A DNA stretch of 64,000 bases, taken from positions 1-64,000 of the forward strand of contig CANLTE010000012.1 of the NCBI GenBank assembly GCA_947493885.1. The letters are read 5' to 3'. Origin of the DNA: an uncultured Maribacter sp. (lineage in GTDB: Bacteria; Bacteroidota; Bacteroidia; Flavobacteriales; Flavobacteriaceae). A model generated the notes under the pieces. The model searched no databases. It saw only the letters and a list, made by a program, of their open reading frames with translations, and was not told the origin of the DNA. The position numbers were made by a program, and so were the translations under genes. Positions 51,812 to 59,784 of this stretch are shown piece by piece (position 1 is the stretch's first letter; every line of letters begins with the position of its first letter).

Positions 51812-52295
51812 GCGAGTTTTCAATTTTTTGAAGAATTCGTTCACCAAATGAAGTTTCTTCTAGATTAGATTCAAGAATATTTAAGTGCGTTAATATTGAA
51901 ATATCTTTATGGAGAGTTTCATAGATTACTTCTTTACCGTAATTCCATATTTTCTGAATTTCAGGAAGTTTTTCAGAGGCTTTTTTAGTCATCTTAAAAA
52001 TGGTTTTGCGCTTATCTACAGTATCTTTAGCATTAATAAGGTAACCGTTTTTAATCATTTTATTGGTAATTGAGATAACGGATTGGTGAGAAAACCCCAA
52101 TTGCATAGCGATTTCCATTACCGATATTTTTGGTTTTTTTTGTACCAGTATTAAAACAAGATACCAATTAGGTTCAATGTCAATGTTCAACTTTTTATAC
52201 ATTAACCTTGTACTGTGGGTCATTTTATCACTAATTCTTTTTAATCTAGTGGCTAGAGCGGTATAACCCATTTGATGTACTAAATCAGTACTCAT
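51786..52295 (-). CDS. MarR family regulator
   Basis: A 169-residue wHTH protein: MEIAMQLGFSHQSVISITNKMIKNGYL and a wing with DTVDKRKTIFKMTKKASEKL; dimer helices at both ends. The partner OsmC gene in the same operon and a 34-base palindrome upstream suggest a peroxide- or stress-responsive repressor; no conserved OhrR-type Cys position could be established by eye, so the sensing mode is open. Confidence 0.85.
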   Translation of the reverse strand: MSTDLVHQMGYTALATRLKRISDKMTHSTRLMYKKLNIDIEPNWYLVLILVQKKPKISVMEIAMQLGFSHQSVISITNKMIKNGYLINAKDTVDKRKTIFKMTKKASEKLPEIQKIWNYGKEVIYETLHKDISILTHLNILESNLEETSFGERILQKIENSHEKTQLQN

Positions 52296-52317
52296 TCATA
52301 TTATTTTTCATAAAAAT

Positions 52318-52351
52318 AGATAAAATATGCAGTTAACTGCGTATTTTATCT
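52318..52351. promoter_or_regulatory. Palindromic operator upstream of the MarR/OsmC operon
   Basis: A 34-base palindrome (AGATAAAATA..TATTTTATCT around GCAGTTAACTGC) with one mismatched pair sits 22 bases upstream of the MarR start codon. Position and symmetry fit an autoregulatory MarR operator. It lacks a U-run on the minus strand and precedes the gene, which argues against a terminator. Confidence 0.7.
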
Positions 52352-52462
52352 AAAAAAATCAAAAGAAAGTAGGAGGTAAGTTTTTTAACGTTGTTGGATT
52401 TAATTTGCACGCTTCGTTAGCCATGCTGAAATACAATCATATGAAGATTAAAACAATTGTGG

Positions 52463-53473
52463 TTATTTATGTTTTTTTACGTTTAAGGCAAAAGCCTTAG
52501 AAGGATTTATACTTATTAATAAGTTAAGCTCATCATCGGTAAAACCTCTTGATTTTAATTCAGGCAAAAGTTTCTTAAAAATATTTGTGTACGGTTTTAT
52601 ATCTTGTTTTTCCTTTTGAGGGTCGTACCAACCTGAATCATGAGAAATTAACACCCTGTCTAGAATCTCATTGTTTTTTGCGAATATTAATTTTTCAATA
52701 TGTTTTTCCAATTCCCAGCCTAATCCGTCAAGACTTATCCAACATCCCATTTCCGCAGCTTTTAAATAGTTGTTATTATCTTCTTCTTCCTGCGCGTGTA
52801 CCCAAATAAAAGATTTTGGTGATACTCCCATTTCTTTAAGAATGCTTAGCTGTGGCCATAAGCCTCTTGATTTACCTGTATGAGAAGCTATAGTTAACCC
52901 TGTTTTTAGATGTGTTATGGCAGCAGATTTCACTAATTTTTGATGCAATACATCTAAAGGGTCGGTATTATCAATACCAATTTTAATAAACCCTGGCTTG
53001 ATGGAGGTTTTGTTAATTCCATTTTCATATTCATTAATCCATATTTGCGCAAGTTGTTTTGCCGACATTTTTATGGCATATTGAGGGATAAATTTGCTGT
53101 TTCTAGCTCCATACAACCCAGTATTGGTAATAATCTTTAGATTAGTTTTGTTCGCAATTTTTTCCAGTAATAAAACATCTCTACCTAGATAATTTGGGGT
53201 AGCATCAACAAAATAACTTACATTAAATTCTTTTAACTCCTCCAGATACGGAATCACTTGTTTAATAATAGAATCATGCTCCCAGGAATCGGGCTGTATG
53301 CTATCTGCCCCAATAAAATCTACTAATAAATGCTCATGGGACAGCCATATTTCATTCGATACGGATTTATGTTTCCCTTTTATATCTTGTATTATGTGAT
53401 GCTTTTTAGAAACACAACTACTAGAGATAATTAAAAGGAGAATAATACTATTTAGTTTACACAGTGAATTCAT
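52463..53473 (-). CDS. Phosphotriesterase-family lipoprotein (amidohydrolase)
   Basis: A 336-residue lipoprotein (lipobox SSSC20). PTE/amidohydrolase metal ligands are visible in order: SHEHLLVDF (HxH), PGFIKIGIDN (carboxylated Lys), IASHTGKS (His), WVHAQEE (His) and LISHDSGWYD (Asp). The family includes lactonases and phosphotriesterases; substrate unknown. A secreted, lipid-anchored form is uncommon. It follows the serine hydrolase gene in the leftward direction with a 193-base gap. Confidence 0.8.
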   Translation of the reverse strand: MNSLCKLNSIILLLIISSSCVSKKHHIIQDIKGKHKSVSNEIWLSHEHLLVDFIGADSIQPDSWEHDSIIKQVIPYLEELKEFNVSYFVDATPNYLGRDVLLLEKIANKTNLKIITNTGLYGARNSKFIPQYAIKMSAKQLAQIWINEYENGINKTSIKPGFIKIGIDNTDPLDVLHQKLVKSAAITHLKTGLTIASHTGKSRGLWPQLSILKEMGVSPKSFIWVHAQEEEDNNNYLKAAEMGCWISLDGLGWELEKHIEKLIFAKNNEILDRVLISHDSGWYDPQKEKQDIKPYTNIFKKLLPELKSRGFTDDELNLLISINPSKAFALNVKKHK

Positions 53474-53666
53474 GTTTTACAGTGCTGGATAAAAAAGAAT
53501 TCCATTAAATTAATAAAATAAATGTTGTTATTTATAAAATCGGTGGTACAATTTAGAAGTGAAATGGTTTATAAAAACTGAGGTTATCATTGGGAATTAG
53601 GTTACTGAAAGCAATTTGAATAACAAACAGCATTTTAAAGAACTACTGGGGGGTAGTTGCTTAAAT

Positions 53667-54746
53667 TTAGTTGCGAGCAACTAATTGAGCTATGTCTCTG
53701 GTAATTTTTGTTGGTGAATTGCAATCACAATTGCTTAACCCAATTACGTAAATATCTAAATCTGGTAAATAAACTCCCATTGACTTAAAGCCAAAAATTG
53801 AACCACCATGTTCAAAATTTCTAGTATTGTTTAAGGTTTTAATATGCCAGCCATAACCATAGTTAATATATTTTCCATTGTTTAAGGTATAATTGGTGAA
53901 TGCTTTTTCGGTGGTTTCTTTGCAAATTAAAAGATTGTTTTTTATGGCCTCTTGCCATTTTAACATGTCATCAATATTTGATAGTAGAGACCCAGCAGCG
54001 TAAGGTAGCGAATAACTAATATGCATGTTTTTAGTATAGTTGTTTCTTTTATGGTAACCTGAAACCTTGTTTTTAATAATTTTGGTATGCGTTGCATATG
54101 ATGATGATGTCATATTTAATTTTTTAAAAATATTTTCTTCAACAAAACTGGCATAGCTTTGTCCTGACAAGAATTCTATGATGTGACCTAAAATAACATA
54201 GCCAGAATTATTATACTTGAATTGTTCTCCTGGCTCAAAATCCATTGTTTCATTTTTAAAGAAATTTATAAGTTCAAGGGGAGTTAAATCCTTTTTGGCG
54301 ATACCTGTAATTGCTTTCATGCGCGTATAGTTTTTTATACCAGATGTATGAGTGAGTAAATGGTGAATTGTAATTGCCTTACCATGTGTTGGGTAATCGG
54401 GAATAAATTTTGTGATTTGATCATTTAAATCCAGTTTTCCTTGTTCCATAAGCATTAAAATAGATATTGCTGTAAATTGTTTAGTCATAGAACCTATTTC
54501 AAAAATATTTTCCGTTTGCATTGGAACACTCAATTCTAGGTTTGCTAAACCAAAAGCTTTTTTATAGATAATGTTGCCTTTTTTGGAAATCATGAAGGTC
54601 GCACCAGGACCGTTTGACGGATATTTTTCTTGTAATAAACTGTCGATTTTGGGTTCAAGCTCTTGTGTGTAGCATTTGTGTTGAGAATTAAGAGCTAAAA
54701 CAGCAAATACCGTTAATATATACCTTACGTAAAGTGTTTTTTTCAT
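53667..54746 (-). CDS. Serine hydrolase (class C beta-lactamase/DD-peptidase family)
   Basis: A 359-residue secreted protein with a signal peptide. Catalytic motifs: Ser86-x-x-Lys89 in GSMTKQF, Tyr178-x-Asn180 in KYNNSGY and HGGSIFGF as the HxG equivalent of KTG. The family covers DD-peptidases, esterases and AmpC-like enzymes; presence of HxG instead of KTG favours an esterase or peptidase. Alone in its context; no regulator of the AmpR type nearby. Confidence 0.85.
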   Translation of the reverse strand: MKKTLYVRYILTVFAVLALNSQHKCYTQELEPKIDSLLQEKYPSNGPGATFMISKKGNIIYKKAFGLANLELSVPMQTENIFEIGSMTKQFTAISILMLMEQGKLDLNDQITKFIPDYPTHGKAITIHHLLTHTSGIKNYTRMKAITGIAKKDLTPLELINFFKNETMDFEPGEQFKYNNSGYVILGHIIEFLSGQSYASFVEENIFKKLNMTSSSYATHTKIIKNKVSGYHKRNNYTKNMHISYSLPYAAGSLLSNIDDMLKWQEAIKNNLLICKETTEKAFTNYTLNNGKYINYGYGWHIKTLNNTRNFEHGGSIFGFKSMGVYLPDLDIYVIGLSNCDCNSPTKITRDIAQLVARN

Positions 54747-54960
54747 TTTTTCTAAATATTATTTACCCGTTGGACGATGTATTAAATATTTAGGTTACAT
54801 AAAGGTAAAATTGAGATGTTGAATTGGTTGAATGTGGATAGTGGGTACTTTTACCTTGGAGTTTTGTTGTCGTAGGCGGTTTTACATTTCTATTTTCAAT
54901 AATTCTTCATATGGATCTCCAACTAGTAATAATAATTTTGCAAAGACTGGTTCAGAAGTA

Positions 54961-54996
54961 GGCGGGTAAAAGCAATTACTTATAGCCGTTATTAGT
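54961..54996 (-). other. Partial attC-like half site overlapping the NYN gene's end
   Basis: On the minus strand the last codons of the NYN gene run into AATAACGGCTATAAG..TTGC, the typical first half (R''/L'') of a Bacteroidota integron attC-like site. No matching second half was found in the following 150 bases, so it is either decayed or chance. It extends the cassette-type signal seen at 57.5 and 59.3 kb. Confidence 0.35.
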
Positions 54997-55740
54997 CTTT
55001 GTGATATGCTTTTCTTTAATTCTTACGAATATTAATTTGTGTCTACTTTTTGGGTTTTCACGTTGCTCGATTTCGAACCTGTCAATCGATTTAATTAGTG
55101 GTGTAAGTTTTTCAAATCCGTAATTCCTTGAGTCAAAGTTTGGGCGTTTTTTCTGTAGTAAACTTCCAACGTCTCCAAGAAACGCCCAGCCATCATCATC
55201 GGACAAATCTTTAATAGTGGATGAAATTAGATTTATTTCTTTTTTTGTTATTTTATCTATTGCCGGTTCATTTGATTCTTTGTCTTCTATTTTTTCTTCC
55301 GATTGTTTCTTTAAAATTTCGATATAAATGAATTTATCACAAGCTACAATAAATGGATTGGGAGTCTTTTTTTCACCAATTCCTATTACCTGCATTCCTG
55401 CCTCTCTAAGTCTTGTAGCTAATCGAGTAAAGTCGCTGTCACTGGAAACAAGACAAAATCCATCAACTTTTCCACTATAAAGAATGTCCATTGCATCTAT
55501 AATCATGGCAGAATCTGTTGCATTTTTACCAGTTGTATATCCGTACTGTTGAATAGGAGTAATGGCGTTTTCTAAAAGCAGATTTTTCCATTTGGACAAA
55601 CCTGGTCTTGTCCAATCTCCATAAATTCTTTTTATTGTTGGATTACCGTATTTGGCAATTTCTTCCATCATTTCTTTAACATGAGCAGAAGGAATATTGT
55701 CACCGTCAATTAAGACAGCCATATTTGAGTTTATTTCCAT
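54976..55740 (-). CDS. NYN domain protein with OST-HTH/LOTUS domain
   Basis: A 254-residue cytoplasmic protein. The NYN/PIN-like nuclease domain (about 6-145) has Asp12 and Asp14 (LIDGDN), Asp76, and Asp101/Asp103 (SSDSDFTRLA), the acidic metal-binding set. The C-terminal ~70 residues (about 175-250) resemble the OST-HTH/LOTUS RNA-binding domain (DDDGWAFLGDVGSLLQKKRPNFDSRNYGFEKL shape). Likely an RNA-targeting enzyme or regulator. Its tail (TNNGYK) is encoded by an attC-like half site, consistent with cassette ancestry. Confidence 0.85.
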   Translation of the reverse strand: MEINSNMAVLIDGDNIPSAHVKEMMEEIAKYGNPTIKRIYGDWTRPGLSKWKNLLLENAITPIQQYGYTTGKNATDSAMIIDAMDILYSGKVDGFCLVSSDSDFTRLATRLREAGMQVIGIGEKKTPNPFIVACDKFIYIEILKKQSEEKIEDKESNEPAIDKITKKEINLISSTIKDLSDDDGWAFLGDVGSLLQKKRPNFDSRNYGFEKLTPLIKSIDRFEIEQRENPKSRHKLIFVRIKEKHITKTNNGYK

Positions 55741-55952
55741 TTAATCATTTTCTCTTTTGTATATAATGTTGTTGTGCATGATTTGTGTGGCCAAGAATCC
55801 GCTGGGTCTTCTGATGTAGAAAATCAGTTGTTTAAATATATGAATTTAAATTGATGTAGAAACCCTCAACGACCTTTGGTTAAACCCAAAATTGAGCAAA
55901 TATTTTTATACATTGTGGCTGTAGTTTTTTGCTAATCGTATTTATGGATACT

Positions 55953-56468
55953 TTAATCTAAAGTAAATGGGATTTCAGACGAAAACGAACATTTTTCTAT
56001 TTCTTCATTGTTCATAGTCCAAGTAACAGAAGTTATTTTCCAACTATCGTTTAATAAGATAAGTGACCAGTATTCAACTCCCCAGTTCTGGATTTTGGAG
56101 TCAACAGATAAAGTGTAATCAAAAGATATAGTTGCAAAGTCTCCTTGCTTGCTAATTTGGACATTATAAAACTTTTCTTCTGTATTCTTTTTTAAATTTT
56201 TATAGAAAGTTTTGTAATCAGTTGAGTAAAAAGTGAAGTCGGGCATTTGTTTCAATGCCATTTCTTTTGTCTTATTTGTAAAAATAGCAGACCAAGTTAT
56301 GGAATCGTGTAGAAATAAATTATCAAATTTTTCGAAATCATTATGCATGATTATGGAAGTTCTAAAATCTTCAATAACTTGTTTTAGTTTCTTATCAGAA
56401 CTTTGGTTTTGGGCGTTAAGAGAGCTAATTGCAAATAGCATACTCAAAAAGAATAGATTTAATTTCAT
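55953..56468 (-). CDS. Secreted nuclear-transport-factor-2-like (SnoaL/DUF4440-type) protein
   Basis: About 171 residues with a signal peptide (cleavage near LNAQ). The mature part shows the alpha-beta cone plan of NTF2-like/DUF4440 proteins (IIMHNDFEKFDNLFLHDSITWSAIF and SWKITSVTWTM). Catalytic residues are not obvious, so it may be a ligand-binding relative. I start at the second ATG (MKLNLFFLS), 6 bases inside. It lies 13 bases after the CPBP peptidase gene. Confidence 0.7.
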   Translation of the reverse strand: MKLNLFFLSMLFAISSLNAQNQSSDKKLKQVIEDFRTSIIMHNDFEKFDNLFLHDSITWSAIFTNKTKEMALKQMPDFTFYSTDYKTFYKNLKKNTEEKFYNVQISKQGDFATISFDYTLSVDSKIQNWGVEYWSLILLNDSWKITSVTWTMNNEEIEKCSFSSEIPFTLD

Positions 56469-56481
56469 TACCATGATTATT

Positions 56482-57318
56482 TTAAAGGTTTATTTTATTT
56501 AGTATTTCATTTTTGTTCATTTTACTCAGAATTATGTAACCAATAATCAATAATGGCAAAAAAAACAAAATAGGTGTTGCAGAGGATAAAATTTGTTCGG
56601 TCAACGTTGGTTCTACTGTTGGTTCTGAGTGACCATTTTTGTTGTTGATTAGTTTTGGAAGTGAACCAAAGAGGAAGAAAAAATTAATCAGACCGTGAGT
56701 AATTGCAATTGGTATTAGTTTGTTGGTTTTGAGAAGTGCTACTCCAAAAAAGAACCCAATACAAGCTGCGTAAATTGATTGTCCAATTACCTGAGGAATA
56801 TTATCGTTAACCGTCAAATTTAATAAATGTGAGGAGCCAAAAAATAGTGCAGGGAGTAGTACACCTAAAAAAACACCATTTTTATGTGATATATATTTCT
56901 TTATAAAAATAGGCTGTAAATACCCTCTGAATACAAATTCCTCTGCAAACCCTACTAATAGGCACGCTATTAGCAATAACAATACATTAATAATGTTTAT
57001 GGATGATAAGTCTTTACCAATAAAACCTAAGATACCTAATATAAAAAGATAGAAGGGGATTAGGTTTATGTATTTAAAGGACCATTGATATTCTGAACTA
57101 ATGCCAGATAAAGCTTGCTCTTCTAGCTTTTTTACTGACAACAGACCGGACAAGAAAATTAAAAACATTTTAGTCGACAGCACAATATATTCAATCTGAA
57201 AACTGGTAAAATATTGTTTGGTAATTACTTTATCCAACGGAAGAAGCATTATAATACTAATTACAGCTATCACTACTAATCCAGAAAGGAAAGGATTTTT
57301 ATTTTTAAACATTATCAT
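56482..57318 (-). CDS. CPBP family intramembrane protease
   Basis: A 278-residue polytopic membrane protein (about eight helices). CPBP motifs: EEFVFRGYLQPIF (motif 1, EExxxR), FFGSSHLLN (motif 2) and ITHGLINFFF (motif 3). The family are membrane metalloproteases, sometimes bacteriocin immunity proteins. No bacteriocin is seen. It lies between the attC-like element at 57.5 kb and the NTF2-like gene. Confidence 0.85.
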   Translation of the reverse strand: MIMFKNKNPFLSGLVVIAVISIIMLLPLDKVITKQYFTSFQIEYIVLSTKMFLIFLSGLLSVKKLEEQALSGISSEYQWSFKYINLIPFYLFILGILGFIGKDLSSINIINVLLLLIACLLVGFAEEFVFRGYLQPIFIKKYISHKNGVFLGVLLPALFFGSSHLLNLTVNDNIPQVIGQSIYAACIGFFFGVALLKTNKLIPIAITHGLINFFFLFGSLPKLINNKNGHSEPTVEPTLTEQILSSATPILFFLPLLIIGYIILSKMNKNEILNKINL

Positions 57319-57460
57319 ATGGTCTTGATGGGTATATTTCTACTTAACGACGACCAGTGCTGAATTTTGTTACATATGAATAAGGATTTAAACCTATTAA
57401 CCATTTAAGTTAAACAAAAAAATGGTCAACCTATTTCAGGAAAGTACACCGGGGGTTCTT

Positions 57461-57591
57461 CGTAACGGTTTTGTATATGAGAAGAAGTGAGATTTCACGC
57501 ACTAACTTTTCCGTTTATAACTGAACTTAACTTATAATTTATTCCTTCGTTTAAACACTAAACCGCTATTTTTAATATACGTTGTTATGCC
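57461..57591 (-). other. attC-like element 1
   Basis: Imperfect inverted repeat of about 130 bases. On the plus strand TAACGG..GTATAT (57463-57478) pairs with ATATAC..GTTA (57575-57587). TAAC and GTTA and the GTATAT/ATATAC arms match exactly; the middle is variable. Read on the minus strand it starts GGGCATAACAACGTATAT at the end of the DUF6194 gene and ends CCGTTACGAAG. Its 5' end is nearly identical to that of element 2. The GCATAAC core differs from the classic RYYYAAC at one base. Function inferred: cassette recombination site. Confidence 0.6.
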
Positions 57592-58039
57592 CTTTTATTT
57601 TCTTTTCATATTTCTTTAACGCTAAATAATATCCTTCTTCGATTAGTGGGAATAGTTTATTAAAAGTTTCCCTTGTGGGATTTAAAACACAAATCCAACT
57701 CATCCAACCATAAATCGGATGAGGCATTATTTTATTAAGTTCTGAAAAGTCATAAGGCATATCAATTATTTGGCCTGCCTTTGGTCTTTTTGGTCTTTCT
57801 CCAAATAACCTAAAAAAGGTATCTTTTGATATTCCAATGTTCAACCTAAATACGCCACTTCTATCAGTATTTGATGCTTTGTCATTTAAACCATCTTTTT
57901 CCTTGAATGTTAATAGATAGATTCCCTTACTTAGTTTATTTTCTGGATTATAAAATAGTCCAACTTCTCCCCAATTTTTATTTAGAACAAGACCATCAAA
58001 TTTTTCCTGAACCCTTTCAATTATATCGTTTTTAGTCAT
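57572..58039 (-). CDS. DUF6194 family protein, copy A
   Basis: A 155-residue soluble protein (MTKNDIIERVQEKFDGLVLN; VFRLNIGISKDTFFRLFG; PHPIYGWMSWICVLNP), a pattern of DUF6194. Function unknown. It ends KGHNNVY, whose codons lie inside the attC-like repeat. It follows the ABM-lipoprotein gene by 6 bases. A second copy at 59305 differs at only a few residues (for example FYNPEN versus FFNPEN, and VLNPTRETFNKL versus ILNPTRETFDKL), so the duplication is recent. Confidence 0.8.
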   Translation of the reverse strand: MTKNDIIERVQEKFDGLVLNKNWGEVGLFYNPENKLSKGIYLLTFKEKDGLNDKASNTDRSGVFRLNIGISKDTFFRLFGERPKRPKAGQIIDMPYDFSELNKIMPHPIYGWMSWICVLNPTRETFNKLFPLIEEGYYLALKKYEKKIKGHNNVY

Positions 58040-58555
58040 ATTTTTTTATTCGACATCAATTACAGGTTCAAGATGCATAAATTGCATAGTTTCTTGATTT
58101 ATCATTCCAAAGAATTTTTGACAGGTTTCACTTTTCAAAATTTCTTGTGCAGCATGTTCAGCTGATTTCAGGTCAGTCCAATAAACAATATCAGTCCATT
58201 TACCGTTTTTGTCTACTGCCAACTTCCTTCCAAGGTAGCCATCAAATTTTTCTACTACAGGATTCACGGCTTTAGCTGCTGCTATCACTTCTGCTTTGGA
58301 ATATTGAGGATAGGTATCAAAAATAACCAATTCAATTGTCCCTACCTTTTTACTTTGCTCGTTCATGTTTGTTTTGTTCTGGGTATTACAGCTAATCAAT
58401 ACGATAGCTATAATACCAATTAATAAATGCTTCATTTGATATATCTATGTTTACGAGACAAATGCAAATGGGAAGAGTGACAACCCTATGTCAACTATAC
58501 TTCAATAAATTTCTTGAAATAATCATTTAATGAGAAATCTTGTTGATAATCAAAC
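57575..58555. repeat. Tandem duplication, unit A
   Basis: About 980 bases from the attC-like arm through DUF6194, ABM-lipoprotein and into the 3' end of the WYL gene recur at 59308-60293 in the same orientation, with scattered base differences of a few per cent by eye. Unit A retains the full WYL gene. Confidence 0.8.
58046..58435 (-). CDS. Lipoprotein with ABM/Dabb-like domain, copy A
   Basis: A 129-residue lipoprotein (lipobox LISC16). The mature domain (VGTIELVIFDTYPQYSKAEV, KFDGYLGRKLAVDKNGKWTDIVYWTDLKSAEHA) resembles the antibiotic-biosynthesis-monooxygenase/stress-response ferredoxin-like fold. A secreted lipid-anchored ABM protein is unusual. Substrate unknown. It sits between the WYL regulator and DUF6194 genes. 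Copy B at 59785 differs at about ten positions. Confidence 0.78.
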   Translation of the reverse strand: MKHLLIGIIAIVLISCNTQNKTNMNEQSKKVGTIELVIFDTYPQYSKAEVIAAAKAVNPVVEKFDGYLGRKLAVDKNGKWTDIVYWTDLKSAEHAAQEILKSETCQKFFGMINQETMQFMHLEPVIDVE

Positions 58556-59181
58556 GTTTCTGAGGTAATAAAGAGTGTAGAAATTCTATCTAATCTAAAT
58601 TCGCGTAGGTTGTTTCGTAAACGACAGAATGCAACTAAAACCCAAGAACTCTCGGTGAAATAAATGGCAAGAGGTTCAATTTCACGAGTTGTATGCTCAT
58701 CCTTGTAAATTGAGAAGTAATTGATTTTAAGAACATTGGAATTGTTAATCGATTTTTGTATTGAAGACAACCAATTACTTTTGTTTTTTTCGTTTTTCGT
58801 TGAAGGCTCTATTCTATTCTCAAGTTTTGAAATTCCTTCTTTTTCAAAAGCCCTAAGAGTCGATTTTATTTTTATTAGTAAAGAATTGAAATCCTTAATC
58901 AAGGAAGTATCTCCTTGGTTTAGAATTAATTTTTCCGAAATAATTAGAGCATTTGCTTCTTCTTGAGTAATCATTATTGGTGGTAATGAATAGCCATTCA
59001 CCATAAAATATCCAACTCCGTTTTCAGAACCTACCGGAACTCCAGCATCTTGAAGTGTTTTAATGTCTCTGTAAACAGTTCTTAAGCTAATTTCAAATCT
59101 TTCAGCTATTTCACTTGCAGTAACAATCTTTTTAGATTGTAATTGAATTAGAATTGCTGTTATTCGAGTTAGTCTATTCAT
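58495..59181 (-). CDS. YafY-type HTH/WYL regulator
   Basis: A 228-residue protein: N-terminal HTH_11 (about 7-55; EIAERFEISLRTVYRDIKTLQDAGVPV) and a C-terminal WYL domain (about 135-215; SIYKDEHTTREIEPLAIYFTESSWVLVAFC). WYL proteins sense nucleic acid or a ligand and regulate neighbours. It starts 12 bases after attC-like element 2 and leads the unit regulator, ABM-lipoprotein, DUF6194, attC-like element 1, as in a promoter-proximal cassette gene. Confidence 0.85.
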   Translation of the reverse strand: MNRLTRITAILIQLQSKKIVTASEIAERFEISLRTVYRDIKTLQDAGVPVGSENGVGYFMVNGYSLPPIMITQEEANALIISEKLILNQGDTSLIKDFNSLLIKIKSTLRAFEKEGISKLENRIEPSTKNEKNKSNWLSSIQKSINNSNVLKINYFSIYKDEHTTREIEPLAIYFTESSWVLVAFCRLRNNLREFRLDRISTLFITSETFDYQQDFSLNDYFKKFIEV

Positions 59182-59193
59182 TCTCTCTTAATT

Positions 59194-59331
59194 GGGCATA
59201 ACGGTCGAGTATATGAAAAGTAGCGGCTTTTATAGCTTTAACCTTTCTTAAAATTCATAGACCTTAAAGCTAATAAAGAAAGTTCATAAATAGTCTAAAA
59301 ACCGCTATTTTTTATATACGTTGTTATGCCC
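59194..59331 (-). other. attC-like element 2
   Basis: A 138-base imperfect inverted repeat. Perfect outer 9-base arms GGGCATAAC (59194-59202) and GTTATGCCC (59323-59331); then GTATAT (59209-59214) with ATATAC (59314-59319); then TAGCGG (59221-59226) with CCGCTA (59302-59307). Arms are exact, the centre variable. The stop codon of DUF6194 copy B lies inside the right arm (CCGCTA), as cassette genes end in attC. The WYL regulator starts 12 bases beyond the left end. The GCATAAC core differs from RYYYAAC at one base. Confidence 0.7.
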
Positions 59332-59778
59332 TTTTATTTTCTTTTCATATTTCTTTAGCGCTAAAGAATATCCTTCTTCGATTAGCGGGAATAATTTATC
59401 AAAAGTTTCCCTTGTCGGATTTAAAATACAAATCCAACTCATCCAACCATAAATCGGATGAGGCATTATTTTATTAAGTTCTGAAAAGTCATAAGGCATA
59501 TCAATTATTTGACCTGCCTTTGGTCTTTTGGGGTTTTCTCCAAATAATCTAAAAAAGGTATCTTTTGATATTCCAATGTTCAACCTAAATACTCCATTTC
59601 TATCAGTATTTGATGCTTTATCATTTAGACCATCTTTTTCCTTGAATGTCAATAGATAGATTCCTTTACTTAGTTTATTTTCTGGATTGAAAAATAGTCC
59701 GACTTCTCCCCAATTTTTATTTAGAACAAGACCATCAAATTTTTCTTGAACCCTTTCAATAATGTCGTTTTTAGTCAT
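59305..59778 (-). CDS. DUF6194 family protein, copy B
   Basis: A 157-residue copy of the 57572-58039 protein with the same domain and motifs (LNIGISKDTFFRLFGENPK; PHPIYGWMSWICILNP). Nearly all residues identical. The C-terminus KGHNNVYKK is encoded by the right arm of attC-like element 2, and its TAG stop lies in CCGCTA. It follows the ABM-lipoprotein copy B by 6 bases, exactly the spacing of copy A. Intact reading frame, so it may still be functional. Confidence 0.8.
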   Translation of the reverse strand: MTKNDIIERVQEKFDGLVLNKNWGEVGLFFNPENKLSKGIYLLTFKEKDGLNDKASNTDRNGVFRLNIGISKDTFFRLFGENPKRPKAGQIIDMPYDFSELNKIMPHPIYGWMSWICILNPTRETFDKLFPLIEEGYSLALKKYEKKIKGHNNVYKK

Positions 59779-59784
59779 ACCTTT

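Noticed and set aside
53641-53658. Hairpin AACTAC/GTAGTT after the serine hydrolase gene
   Set aside because: Only a 6-bp stem and no U-run on the minus strand; possible but unsupported as a terminator.
55755-55780. attC-like start (GCACAACAACATTATATAC on the minus strand) before the NYN gene
   Set aside because: It lies 5' of the gene rather than at the end of one, and no partner arm was found in 55741-55952; could be a scar but is too weak to list.
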